Below, piece after piece: positions 32,434 to 40,665 of a stretch of 64,000 nucleotides of DNA; position 1 is the first letter of the stretch, and each line of letters opens with the position of its first letter. The notes below the pieces were generated by a model that was not told the origin of the DNA, did no database searches, and saw only the letters and a program-made list of their open reading frames with translations. The position numbers and the translations under genes are program-made. The DNA is taken from contig JAISCA010000044.1 of assembly GCA_031265875.1 (NCBI GenBank), forward strand, positions 1-64,000, written 5' to 3'. The DNA is from Propionibacteriaceae bacterium (GTDB lineage: Bacteria > Actinomycetota > Actinomycetes > Propionibacteriales > Propionibacteriaceae).

Positions 32434-34014
32434 ATGAAGGTCATCTCAGCGGCCCAAGCCGCCGCCCTGATCGCTGACGGGGACCACCTCGTCGTCTGTG
32501 GCACCGGACCAGTCCTAGAACCGGACGCCCTGCTGAGCGCTCTGGAGGAGCGCTACCTGGCCGAACGGCATCCGGTCGATCTCACTTTGACCTCCACTCA
32601 GATGGTGGGGGAGCGGCCCGGAGTCGGGGGCTTGAACGTCTTCGCCCATCCGGGCCTGTTGAGTCTCTTCATCGGGTCGTCGCTCTCCGTGGTGCGCCAT
32701 CCGGGGCTGGTCGAGCTGTTCCGGCAGGGGCAGATCGAGGGCTACATGATGGGCATGGGCACCATCTTGCAAACTCTGCAGGCGGCTGGCTCGAAGAAGC
32801 CCGGCGTCTTCACTAGCGTCGGTCTCGGGACCTTCCTGGACCCGCGTTGCGGCGGCGGGCGCATGAACGAGCGGTCGACTAAGACTCTGGCCGAGGTCGT
32901 CTGTTGGCGAGACGCGGAGTATCTCTTCTACCCGGCCTCGGGGGCCCGGGTGGCTTTGATCCGGGCCACGGCGGCGGATCAGTCGGGCCACCTGTCCCTG
33001 GAGGAGGAGACCAATACGCTGGGCGTCTGCGACATGGCCTTGGCCGCCAAGGCCAACGGCGGGATCGTGATCGCCCAAGTCCGTCGGCTGGTGGCCCGAG
33101 GCGGCCTGGACGCGCGATTGGTCAAGGTCCCGGGGCCCTTGGTGGACTACGTGGTGGTCCACCCGGCGCAACAGCAATTGACCACGGCCAAGCCTTTCCC
33201 CGGTTACGGCGACGGTTTCAACCCGGTCTACGTGGGTACGGCCCGAGATCCTTTGCTCGAGCTGGCGGAGCCGGCCGAGGGGCCTAACCGGATCATCTTG
33301 CGTCGGGCCGCCTTGGAATTGGTCCCAGGCGACGTGGTCAACTTGGGGGCTGGCTTGCCCACCGGGCTACCGCTGTTGTCCTATCTCTACGGCTGGGGCG
33401 ACGCCGTCACCTTCACCAACGAGCACGGCATCTTCGGCGGCCTCATGGCCACCGCCGTGGGCGGCTCCTTCGTGCCCGCCATCAATCCGGGGGCGATCAT
33501 GGACTCGTCCTTCCAATTCGCCTTCTACGACGCCGGTTTGCTGGATGTGACCTTCTTGGGGGCCGGCGAGATCGACGCGAGCGGCAACGTCAACGTGTCG
33601 AAGTTCGGCCGCCAATGGGTGGGCACGGGAGGCTTCTCGGACATCACGGACCGGACTGGGCGGATCGTCATCTGCGGCACTCTGACGGCCGGAGGCCTGA
33701 CCACCGCGGTCGACCAGGGCCGCTTGGTCATCATTCAGGAGGGCCGCCACCGCAAGTTCGTGCCCCAGGTCGAAGAGGTCACCTTGAGCGGCGCCCAAGC
33801 CATCCGGAAGGGGCAGCGGGTGACCTATGTGACGGAACGGGCGGTCTTCCAGTTGGAGGAGGCCGGCCTGGTCCTGACCGAGGTCGCTCCCGGTGTCGAC
33901 GTCGACCGCGACATCCGGCCGCTGGTGGGCTTCGACCTGCGTCTGTCGGACCACCTCGCCACCATGCCAGCCATCGTCTTCAGCGACCAGCCCATCGGTT
34001 TGGCCGCGCCCTGA
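32434..34014 (+). CDS. Fused-subunit acyl-CoA:acid CoA-transferase (family I)
   Basis: CoA-transferase of the propionate/acetoacetate type, in which alpha and beta parts are one chain of 526 residues. The N-terminal half holds the CoA-binding glycine region (GVFTSVGLGTFLDPRCGGGRMN) and the C-terminal half the catalytic glutamate Glu330 in FTNEHGIFGG, followed by GAIMDSSFQFAFYDAGLLD and FGRQWVGTGGFSDITDRTGR. It would move CoA from acetyl- or succinyl-CoA to the pathway acid, giving the substrate for the hydratase encoded next. The ATG at 32434 follows a GGGGAGAA ribosome site. The cluster context rules out nothing about the acyl group, but a short branched or hydroxy acid is plausible. Confidence 0.92.
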   Translation: MKVISAAQAAALIADGDHLVVCGTGPVLEPDALLSALEERYLAERHPVDLTLTSTQMVGERPGVGGLNVFAHPGLLSLFIGSSLSVVRHPGLVELFRQGQIEGYMMGMGTILQTLQAAGSKKPGVFTSVGLGTFLDPRCGGGRMNERSTKTLAEVVCWRDAEYLFYPASGARVALIRATAADQSGHLSLEEETNTLGVCDMALAAKANGGIVIAQVRRLVARGGLDARLVKVPGPLVDYVVVHPAQQQLTTAKPFPGYGDGFNPVYVGTARDPLLELAEPAEGPNRIILRRAALELVPGDVVNLGAGLPTGLPLLSYLYGWGDAVTFTNEHGIFGGLMATAVGGSFVPAINPGAIMDSSFQFAFYDAGLLDVTFLGAGEIDASGNVNVSKFGRQWVGTGGFSDITDRTGRIVICGTLTAGGLTTAVDQGRLVIIQEGRHRKFVPQVEEVTLSGAQAIRKGQRVTYVTERAVFQLEEAGLVLTEVAPGVDVDRDIRPLVGFDLRLSDHLATMPAIVFSDQPIGLAAP

Positions 34015-34087
34015 TCCGAGCCCGTCCACCGCTGCCGCTGCCGTCGCCCGGACCGCTTGGAATCGCTATCCGATTAGGAGGAACCCC

Positions 34088-34867
34088 ATGGAATGGCCCG
34101 ATTACGAGACTCTGATCGTGACCACCGCTGAATCCGGGGTGACCGTCGTCACCCTCAACCGTCCCGCCGTCCTGAACGCGGCCGATCCCCCGATGCACCG
34201 TGAGCTGATCGACGCCTTCGGCCGGGCCGACCAGGACCAGGCCACCCGGGTGGTGGTCTTGCACGGGGCCGGGGAGCGCGCCTTCTGCGCCGGCTCCGAC
34301 GTCAAAGTGACGCGCGGCCTGACCGGAGCGGCGGCCCGTGACTACATCGCCTTAGACATGGCGGCCAAGAACGCGGTGGCGGGCGCGCGCAAGCCGTCCA
34401 TCGCCGCCCTACACGGTTACGTCCTCGGCGGCGGCCTCGAGTTGGCCCTGGCCTGCGATCTCAGGATCGCCGCCGAGGGCACGGTCTTCGCTCTGCCGGA
34501 GGTCGGACTGGGCACCTTGCCGGGCGCGGGCGGCCTGCAGCGTCTGCCGGAGTTGGTCGGCCTCGGCCGGGCCAAGGAGTGGGCTTTGACCGGCCGCCGC
34601 TGGGACGCCGCCGAAGCGGCCCGGACCGGTCTGGTCAACCGGGTGGTGGCGGTCGAGCGGCTGTTGGACGAAGCCAAGTCCTGGGCCGCCACCATGGCTG
34701 GACACAACCCGTTGGCGGTCGAGTTGATCAAGGCCGGCCTGAACGGCGCCCGGCCTTCGGTCAACCTGGCCGGCCAAACCCTGGCCTTCCATCAGCTGGC
34801 GTCGGCGGCTTGCCACGACGAGAATTTCCAAGCCCGGGCTGGAGCGGTCGGCGGACGGAGCCACTGA
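34088..34867 (+). CDS. Enoyl-CoA hydratase/isomerase (crotonase family)
   Basis: Crotonase-fold enzyme, 259 residues, that hydrates or isomerises acyl-CoA thioesters. Oxyanion-hole segments are AFCAGSDVK and AALHGYVLGGGLELALACD; the glutamates at the positions used in catalysis are present in GGGLELAL and ALPEVGLGTLPGAGG. Start ATG 34088 with TTAGGAGGAA upstream; the frame is open before it, but that stretch is antisense to nothing known and lacks family similarity. It ends the rightward arm and would act on the CoA ester made by the CoA-transferase 73 nt upstream. Confidence 0.92.
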   Translation: MEWPDYETLIVTTAESGVTVVTLNRPAVLNAADPPMHRELIDAFGRADQDQATRVVVLHGAGERAFCAGSDVKVTRGLTGAAARDYIALDMAAKNAVAGARKPSIAALHGYVLGGGLELALACDLRIAAEGTVFALPEVGLGTLPGAGGLQRLPELVGLGRAKEWALTGRRWDAAEAARTGLVNRVVAVERLLDEAKSWAATMAGHNPLAVELIKAGLNGARPSVNLAGQTLAFHQLASAACHDENFQARAGAVGGRSH

Positions 34868-34940
34868 CCGAGGTCTAGCGTCCGTGATCTCGTCGAACGG
34901 GGTCACGGTGGCGGGGACTATCGCTCTCGACTAGGCTTAA

Positions 34941-34959
34941 TTAGGTTAGCCTTGCCTAA
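34941..34959 (+). promoter_or_regulatory. DtxR/IdeR iron box upstream of the siderophore-interacting protein
   Basis: TTAGGTTAGCCTTGCCTAA matches the iron-box consensus at 17 of 19 positions. A TAGGCT hexamer at 34932-34937 could be the -10 box, which places the box over the start point, as expected for iron repression. Confidence 0.8.
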
Positions 34960-35028
34960 TGTATAGGGCTAACGGGGCGTTCCTCCGCCGAGTGATCCAG
35001 GCGGCGCCAGCGATCAGGGGAGGCTGAA

Positions 35029-35829
35029 GTGTCCTTCAAAGAGGCGTCTAAACAGCGTGGGTTGTACTTGGCCACGGTGGCGCGCAACCTGCGCCTGAGC
35101 CCTCATTTCGTGCGGCTGACGGTCCAAGGCGAAGATTTGGAACGACTGCCTAGGCACGGCTACGACCAGTGGTTCCGGCTCTGTCTGCCCACTGGTGACG
35201 GGCCGGTCGACCTCAACGCCCTGCCGGATCAGTTCGGTCTGGCCGGTTACCTCAAGTTCAAATCGTCCGGTCTGGCCCAACGGGTGGCCGTGCGCAATTA
35301 CACCGTGCGTCAGCATCGGCCCGAGGTCGGAGAGGTGGACATCGATTTCGTGGCCCACGGCGACCGCGGGGTGGCCGGCCCTTGGGCCCAACGGGCCCAG
35401 GTCGGCGACCAGTTGGCCCTGATCGACCAGGGCCGCGGCTTCAGCCCGGCGGGTGAGTCAGACTTCCAATTGCTGGTGGGCGACGAGTCGGCCCAGCCCG
35501 CCATCCTCGGCATCCTGCGCGACCTGCCCCGCGCGGCCCAAGGGCTGGCCCTGATCGAAGTGCCGGAGGCGGCCGACGCCCAACCGGTCGAGGCTCCCGA
35601 GGGCTTCGAGGTGCGTTGGATCGACCGCTCGCAGAGCCCGGCCCGACCGGGACAGGCCGCTCTGGCGGAGCTCCGCGGCCTCAGTCTGCCCGATCCGCCG
35701 GCTGTCTCGGCCTATCTGGCTGGTGAACAGGCCTTGGTCACCGGCGGCCGGCGTCATTTGGTGGCGGCCGGCTGGCCCAAGTCCAAGATCGAGTTCGTCG
35801 GTTACTGGCGGGCCGGCGGGGCGACCTGA
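35029..35829 (+). CDS. Siderophore-interacting protein (FAD-dependent ferric reductase)
   Basis: Cytosolic flavoprotein of the ViuB/SIP family, 266 residues, that reduces ferric siderophores after uptake. The N-terminal FAD-binding barrel is seen in ARNLRLSPHFVRLTVQGEDL and NYTVRQHRPEVGEVDIDFVAHGD, the WAQRAQVGDQLALIDQGRGF segment follows, and the NAD(P)-binding half ends with SAYLAGEQALV and a C-terminal WPKSKIEFVGYWRAG, as is typical. GTG 35029 has GGGGAGG upstream. The DtxR-type box 70 nt upstream predicts derepression in low iron. Its likely partner is the siderophore ABC operon at 50.8-54.8 kb, which has the same kind of box. Confidence 0.93.
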   Translation: MSFKEASKQRGLYLATVARNLRLSPHFVRLTVQGEDLERLPRHGYDQWFRLCLPTGDGPVDLNALPDQFGLAGYLKFKSSGLAQRVAVRNYTVRQHRPEVGEVDIDFVAHGDRGVAGPWAQRAQVGDQLALIDQGRGFSPAGESDFQLLVGDESAQPAILGILRDLPRAAQGLALIEVPEAADAQPVEAPEGFEVRWIDRSQSPARPGQAALAELRGLSLPDPPAVSAYLAGEQALVTGGRRHLVAAGWPKSKIEFVGYWRAGGAT

Positions 35830-35911
35830 GCCGGCGGGACGACGGTTCCGGAAGGGGTCTGGCCGAGCCGGAGCGGTGGTCGGCTCTGGTTCGGCCGCCG
35901 GGTTCAGACGC

Positions 35912-36961
35912 TCAATCGTCTTGGATCAGGCGTCGGCCCAGCGTCACGACCGGGGACGGCTCGTAGCCCAGGGCGGTGTAGAAGGCTTGGACTGGTGCGT
36001 TGTCGGCCCGGACCATCAGTTGGGCCTTGGGGCAGCCGAGGGCTTCCAACAGACTCTCGACGCGGGCCATCAGCGAGCCGCCCAAGCCTTGGTGGCGCCA
36101 AGCCGGGGCCACGGCCAGGTAGTGGATCCAACCTCGGTGGCCGTCGTAACCGGCCATGGCCGATCCCACCACCTGATCGTCCGCCAGCGCCACCAAGAAG
36201 AGCTCGGGCTGCACCCTGAGTTTGCGGGCGATGTCTCGATGGGGGTCGTTCCAGGGCCGGGTCAGGCCACAAGCGCGCCACAGCTCGACCACGGCTGCGC
36301 CGTCGGCCGGCTCGAAGGCACGGATCTGGGGCTCGGCCATGGTCCAAGGGTCGACCGGTCCGATCGGTTGACCGGCTTTCAGCTCGGCCCGCCACAGGGG
36401 GACGCCGTCGGCCCCGGCGGAGACTTCGCGGCCGACGTAGTGGAAGCCCGACCGTTCGGCCACCGCCCGCGAGGCTTGGTTGCCGACGCCGGTCCGCCAC
36501 AGGATCTGGCTGGCTTGGAAGGGTCCGGCCGGGCCGAAGGCGATCCGCAGGACGGTCTGGGCGGCCGCCGTCATCAGGCCGAGTCCGCGGGCGGCGGGGT
36601 CGAGCCACCAACCGATCTCCCAGACTCCGCTGCGACGCCATTTCAAACCGATCACTCCGGCCAAGCCGTCTTTGGGTAGGCCGGGACCCAAGCGGATGCC
36701 CCAGCTGAGGCCGACGCTGGCCAGCGGTCCATCCCAGCGGCCGGCCGCCAAGTCAGCCCAAGCCTGGGGCTGGCTGTCGGCGGCGAAGGACAACGCGTCT
36801 GAGCGCTGGTACGGCGAGGGCAAGGTGGTCCAACGCTGGATGTCCGGATCTTGGCAGATCTGGAAGACCGCTGCCACATCGTCGGCCGTGATCGGACTGA
36901 GCCAAGCCGAACCGGCGGCGACGCCGGCCAGGGGGAGGAAGATCGGGTCGGACGGAGTCAT
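35912..36961 (-). CDS. Tandem GNAT acetyltransferase (RimJ-like plus YpeA-like)
   Basis: Two acetyltransferase domains in one 349-residue chain. Residues ~1-185 match RimJ/RimL-type GNATs (DIQRWTTLPSPYQ, IGWWLDPAARGLGLMTAAAQ, NQASRAVAERSGFHYVG). Residues ~205-349 match the YpeA-type GNAT almost throughout: RPWNDPHRDIARKLRVQPELF, AGYDGHRGWIHYLAVAP, GCPKAQLMVRADN, FYTALGYEPSPVVTLGRRLI. The substrate is unknown. The ATG at 36961 has no ribosome site but carries TAGACT exactly 6 nt upstream, suggesting a leaderless message; that hexamer overlaps the start of the repeat at 36971. Confidence 0.87.
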   Translation of the reverse strand: MTPSDPIFLPLAGVAAGSAWLSPITADDVAAVFQICQDPDIQRWTTLPSPYQRSDALSFAADSQPQAWADLAAGRWDGPLASVGLSWGIRLGPGLPKDGLAGVIGLKWRRSGVWEIGWWLDPAARGLGLMTAAAQTVLRIAFGPAGPFQASQILWRTGVGNQASRAVAERSGFHYVGREVSAGADGVPLWRAELKAGQPIGPVDPWTMAEPQIRAFEPADGAAVVELWRACGLTRPWNDPHRDIARKLRVQPELFLVALADDQVVGSAMAGYDGHRGWIHYLAVAPAWRHQGLGGSLMARVESLLEALGCPKAQLMVRADNAPVQAFYTALGYEPSPVVTLGRRLIQDD

Positions 36962-36970
36962 CGCGTCAGT

Positions 36971-37068
36971 CTAGTGTCGTGTTAGGGAGATGGTTGATAG
37001 GCGAGCCTGGGTCAGATGGGGTGTCTGGCCAGGCGGAGGGTCGTCTGAACACTGGACGTGTTCAGACG
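36971..37068 (+). repeat. Second copy of the conserved block and hairpin found at 6877-6975
   Basis: Starts CTAGTGTCGTG like the terminal repeat of the 169-bp element; 40 nt later a 31-nt block (37011-37041) matches the complement of 6904-6934 at 26 of 31 positions. An 11-bp perfect hairpin follows (37042-37052/37058-37068, loop TGGAC). The loop and stem length equal those of the first copy, but the stem sequence differs and remains fully paired. The lrp stop codon (37062-37064) lies in the right arm, so the hairpin may also end lrp transcription. Confidence 0.7.
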
Positions 37069-37535
37069 GGGGTCAGGGTGGAGCCTGGCACATGCTCCAT
37101 GATGACGCTGGTCTCGGTCGAGGCGATGTGGGGGCTGGCGCTGAGCTCTCGCACCACGAAGTCACGCAGGGTGGCCGGATTGGCCACCGCCACCTGGACC
37201 ATCAGGTCGTACGCCCCGGTCAAGAAGAAGACCGTCATCACGCCGTCGGCGCTGGCCAGGCGCTGCGCTTCGGTCAACAACTTGCTGCGAGAGGTGGCCT
37301 GGACCTTGACCAAGATCAGAGCTTGGATCGGCCGCCCCAGGGCGGCCGGGTCGACCACGGCGCGGAAGCCCTTGATGACGCCGGCGTCGACCAGCGCTTT
37401 GACCCGGCTGTGACTGGTCGATTCGGCGATCTTGACCGCCTCGGCGATGCCGTGGTTGGAGAGGCGGCCATTACGCATCAAGAGTTGCAAGATTCGCTGG
37501 TCGATGGCGTCCAGCGTGGTGTCGGGCTTGGCCAT
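37062..37535 (-). CDS. Lrp/AsnC family transcriptional regulator
   Basis: Feast/famine regulator, 157 residues: helix-turn-helix LDAIDQRILQLLMRNGRLSNHGIAEAVKIAESTSHSRVKALVDAGVI and a RAM ligand-binding domain (ALILVKVQATSRSKLLTEAQRLASADGVMTVFFLTGAYDLMVQVAV). It is divergent from the alanine dehydrogenase gene, the usual arrangement for AldR-type regulators that sense alanine. The ATG at 37535 has TAGTGT exactly 6 nt upstream and no ribosome site, so the message is probably leaderless. A perfect palindrome GAAGAATCTTC (37550-37560) beside that box may be its operator. The 3' end runs into the repeat hairpin described at 36971. Confidence 0.9.
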   Translation of the reverse strand: MAKPDTTLDAIDQRILQLLMRNGRLSNHGIAEAVKIAESTSHSRVKALVDAGVIKGFRAVVDPAALGRPIQALILVKVQATSRSKLLTEAQRLASADGVMTVFFLTGAYDLMVQVAVANPATLRDFVVRELSASPHIASTETSVIMEHVPGSTLTPV

Positions 37536-37549
37536 GACACGACACTACC

Positions 37550-37560
37550 GAAGAATCTTC
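37550..37560. promoter_or_regulatory. Palindrome GAAGAATCTTC in the lrp/ald promoter region
   Basis: Perfect inverted repeat (5-bp arms around A) 15-25 nt upstream of the lrp start, adjoining its -10 box. The position suits an Lrp autoregulatory site; inference. Confidence 0.45.
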
Positions 37561-37746
37561 AGACCATAACCCATGATGCGCGAAATACCTGCGTCAGACC
37601 AGGCTTGGCCGCGAAAGGATCTGCGCAATTTTGGCTTAAGACTGGTCCGCGGCGGGCGACGCGCCGAGACTGGGTGGCGTCTTCCCGGCATCGAAGCCGG
37701 GGCTGACGATAACTAAACCAATTTTTGTCACCCCCAGGAGTCAAGA

Positions 37747-38865
37747 ATGAGAATCGGCGTCCCCAAAGAGATCAAGAGCCAGGAGAACCGCGTCGCCATC
37801 ACGCCGGCCGGTGTGCACCACTTGGCCGGCCGGGGCCATGAGGTCTATGTCGAGGCGGGAGCCGGCCTCGGCTCCGGCGTCTCGGACGAGGACTACGTTG
37901 GCGCTGGCGCCATTCTGCTGCAGGGCGCGGCCGATGTCTGGGCCACAGCCGAACTGCTGATCAAGGTCAAGGAGCCGATCGCGGCGGAGTATCCCTACCT
38001 CCGTCCCGATCAGATCGTTTTCACCTATCTCCACCTGGCCGCCGACAAGCCCCAGACCGACGCCCTGCTGCGCTCCGGCGCCACCTCGATCGCTTACGAG
38101 ACGGTTCAAACCGACGGCGGCGCCCTGCCCTTGCTCTCTCCCATGAGCGAGGTGGCCGGCCGCCTCTCCACCATCGTCGGGGCCAACGCCTTGCTCAAGC
38201 ACTTCGGCGGCAACGGCACCCTGGTCGGCGGCACGGCCGGTGTGGCTCCGGCCAAGGTCGTCGTCATCGGGGCCGGCACGGCGGGCCAGAACGCCGCTCA
38301 GATCGCTTTCGGCCTGCGCGCCGACGTCACCGTTTTGGACGTCAACCTGGCTCGTTTGGCCGCGCTCGACGTCGAGTTCGGCGGTCATGCCAAGACCCTC
38401 TTCTCGACCGCCTACTCGATCGAGCAGGCCATCGCCGACGCTGACATCGTGATCGGCTCCGTCCTCATCCCCGGGGCCCGCGCGCCCAAGCTGGTGACCA
38501 ACGCCATGGTCGCCAAGGCCAAGCCCGGTTCGGTCTTCGTCGACATCGCAGTCGATCAGGGCGGTTGCTTCGAGGACACCCACCCGACCACTCACGCCGA
38601 CCCGACCTATCCAGTCCACCAGTCGATCGTCTACGCCGTCGCCAACATGCCTGGCGCGGTGCCGGTGACCTCGACCTACGCCCTCACCAACGCCACCTTG
38701 GCTTATGCCACCCAGATCGCCGACAAGGGCTGGCGTAAAGCCCTGACTGACAATCAAGCGCTGGCCCGCGGCCTGTCGACCCACCAAGGCAAGCTGACTA
38801 GCGCTCCTGTCGCCCAAGCCTGGGGCTACGACTCGATCTCGATCGATTCCGCCCTGGCTGGGTGA
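37747..38865 (+). CDS. ald: Alanine dehydrogenase
   Basis: NAD-dependent enzyme that interconverts L-alanine and pyruvate plus ammonia; it is used to grow on alanine and to hold redox balance. 372 residues with the invariant start MRIGVPKEIKSQENRVAITP, the catalytic-Lys region LLIKVKEP, His in YLHLAADK, the NAD fold KVVVIGAGTAGQNAAQIAFGL and FVDIAVDQGGCFE. The ATG at 37747 follows CCAGGAG. Divergent lrp and a downstream CycA-like permease make an alanine-use unit. A 10-bp stem (38882-38891/38910-38919) after the stop separates it from the permease gene. Confidence 0.96.
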   Translation: MRIGVPKEIKSQENRVAITPAGVHHLAGRGHEVYVEAGAGLGSGVSDEDYVGAGAILLQGAADVWATAELLIKVKEPIAAEYPYLRPDQIVFTYLHLAADKPQTDALLRSGATSIAYETVQTDGGALPLLSPMSEVAGRLSTIVGANALLKHFGGNGTLVGGTAGVAPAKVVVIGAGTAGQNAAQIAFGLRADVTVLDVNLARLAALDVEFGGHAKTLFSTAYSIEQAIADADIVIGSVLIPGARAPKLVTNAMVAKAKPGSVFVDIAVDQGGCFEDTHPTTHADPTYPVHQSIVYAVANMPGAVPVTSTYALTNATLAYATQIADKGWRKALTDNQALARGLSTHQGKLTSAPVAQAWGYDSISIDSALAG

Positions 38866-38881
38866 TCCCCCAGCTGGTCGC

Positions 38882-38919
38882 GCCGGGCGACGGTACCCCA
38901 ACCCTAACTGTCGCCCGGC
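38882..38919 (+). terminator. Hairpin after ald
   Basis: Perfect 10-bp stem GCCGGGCGAC/GTCGCCCGGC around an 18-nt loop, 17 nt after the ald stop. No T-run. It could be a terminator or an attenuator before the permease gene. Confidence 0.5.
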
Positions 38920-39055
38920 CGCCCGGCTTAGGTCAGCGCCGGCTCATCCGGCCCCTTCCCGTGGCAACAGCGTCATCGCCGCCCGGTCGCTTCCCCCGCT
39001 GGCCCGGTCGACGTATTCGGTCAATAACTTCAGTTGTAACGAAGGAGTTCCCCCT

Positions 39056-40534
39056 ATGAGTTCCCCCACCGCAGCCCCAGACACCGTTTCCCCAAGTCGA
39101 TCCGGCGAGAATCTCGAACGTGGGCTAGGCAACCGCCACTTGCAGATGATCGCCATCGGTGGCGCCATCGGCACCGGTCTATTCATGGGTTCGGGCAAGA
39201 CCATCAATCTGGCTGGCCCTTCCATCCTGTTCATCTACGCCATCATCGGCTTCTTCCTCTATTTCGTCATGCGGGCGATGGGCGAGATCCTGTTGTCCAA
39301 TCTCAACTACAAGTCGTTCCGTGACATCGTCGAGGACATCATCGGCCCCTGGGCCGGTTTCTTCGTCGGCTGGACTTACTGGCTGTGCTGGATCGTGATC
39401 GGCATGGCCGACATCGCCGCCGTCACCAGCTACGTCCTGTGGTGGTTCCCCGACCTGCCTCAGTTCGTGCCCGCCCTGGCTCTGGTCCTCCTCCTGCTCG
39501 GCCTCAACCTGGTGGCGGTCCGCCTGTTCGGCGAGATCGAGTTCTGGCTCGCCCTGATCAAGATCATCGCCATCGTGGCCCTGGTCGTCACCGCCGTCGT
39601 GCTAGTGGCGATCGGCTTCGTCTCGCCGCCGGTCGACGCCGCGCTTCTGCCGGAAGCCGCCGCCGCTTATCCGGACGGCGCCAAGGCTTCGCTGGCGAAC
39701 ATACTGAACGCCAACGGCGGAGGCATGTTCCCGAACGGTCTGACCGGCTTCCTGGGCGGTTTCCAGATCGCCTTCTACGCCTTCGTCGGCATCGAACTGG
39801 TCGGCACCGCCGCCGCCGAGACCAAGGACCCGGAGAAGAGCCTGCCCAAGGCCATCAACGCCATCCCGATCCGGGTCGTGCTCTTCTACGTCTTCGCCCT
39901 GGCCGCCATCCTGGCCGTCACGCCGTACCTGGCCATCGACCCCGCCGTCAGCCCCTTCGTCAACATGTTCGCCCTGACCGGGTTCGCCCTGGCCGCCACG
40001 GTGGTCAACTTCGTGGTCCTGACCTCGGCCGCCTCGTCGATGAACTCAGGCATCTATTCGACCTCGCGCATGTTGTTCGGCCTGGCCAGCACCAGGGAAG
40101 CGCCGCGAGCCTTCGGCCGGCTGTCGGACAGCAAGGTGCCGGCCAACGCCCTGCTCTTCTCCTGCGTCTGCGTCTTGCCCGGGGTGGCCCTGTTGTACGC
40201 CTCCGGCTCGATCATGTCGGCCTTCACCTACGCCACCACCTTGGCCTCGGTCCTGTTCATCTTCGTCTGGGCCCTGATCATCGTGGCCTATCTGCTCTAT
40301 CGCAAGCGTCAACCAGAGTCACACGCCGCCTCGAAGTACAAGATGCCCTTGGGCCCGGTCATGTGCTGGATCGTGTTGGCCTTCCTGGCCGCCATGGTCG
40401 TGATCTTGGCCCTAGAGAAAGAGACCTTGACGGCCCTCTTGGTCAGTCCGGCCTGGTTCGTCATCTTGATCGTGGCCTGGCTGATCCGCCGCCAACGACA
40501 GCAGGACGATCAGGCGGGGGCGACGACCGCTTGA
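39056..40534 (+). CDS. cycA: D-serine/D-alanine/glycine permease-like amino acid transporter
   Basis: Proton-coupled importer of the APC family with 12 membrane helices and 492 residues. It resembles E. coli CycA closely along its length: NRHLQMIAIGGAIGTGLFMGSGKTI, VMRAMGEILLSNL, GPWAGFFVGWTYWLCWIVIGMADI, FVGIELVGTAAAETKDPEKSLPKAINAIPIR, VVLTSAASSMNSGIYSTSRMLFGLA and the C-terminal YKMPLGPVMCW. CycA takes up glycine, D-alanine, D-serine and L-alanine. ATG 39056 has AAGGAG upstream. Placed after ald it would feed alanine to the dehydrogenase; D-alanine import would also fit the D-peptide locus at 2-17 kb. A strong terminator follows. Confidence 0.88.
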   Translation: MSSPTAAPDTVSPSRSGENLERGLGNRHLQMIAIGGAIGTGLFMGSGKTINLAGPSILFIYAIIGFFLYFVMRAMGEILLSNLNYKSFRDIVEDIIGPWAGFFVGWTYWLCWIVIGMADIAAVTSYVLWWFPDLPQFVPALALVLLLLGLNLVAVRLFGEIEFWLALIKIIAIVALVVTAVVLVAIGFVSPPVDAALLPEAAAAYPDGAKASLANILNANGGGMFPNGLTGFLGGFQIAFYAFVGIELVGTAAAETKDPEKSLPKAINAIPIRVVLFYVFALAAILAVTPYLAIDPAVSPFVNMFALTGFALAATVVNFVVLTSAASSMNSGIYSTSRMLFGLASTREAPRAFGRLSDSKVPANALLFSCVCVLPGVALLYASGSIMSAFTYATTLASVLFIFVWALIIVAYLLYRKRQPESHAASKYKMPLGPVMCWIVLAFLAAMVVILALEKETLTALLVSPAWFVILIVAWLIRRQRQQDDQAGATTA

Positions 40535-40584
40535 CCTGAACGTTCCACCGGAGGCTGGCGACAGTTCTCTGGGTTCCTGCGGCG

Positions 40585-40625
40585 CGGTGTCTCGGCCGGG
40601 CGTGAGCCCGGCTGAGACACCGTTT
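40585..40625 (+). terminator. Strong intrinsic terminator after cycA
   Basis: 17-bp stem (40585-40601 with 40606-40622, one G-T wobble) closed by the GNRA-type loop GTGA and followed by TTT. The clearest Rho-independent terminator in the window. It lies 41 nt before the leaderless start of the deaminase gene. Confidence 0.88.
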
Positions 40626-40665
40626 GGAGGGCCTATCGAAGGGTTGGGCCGACTACGATCGGGTC

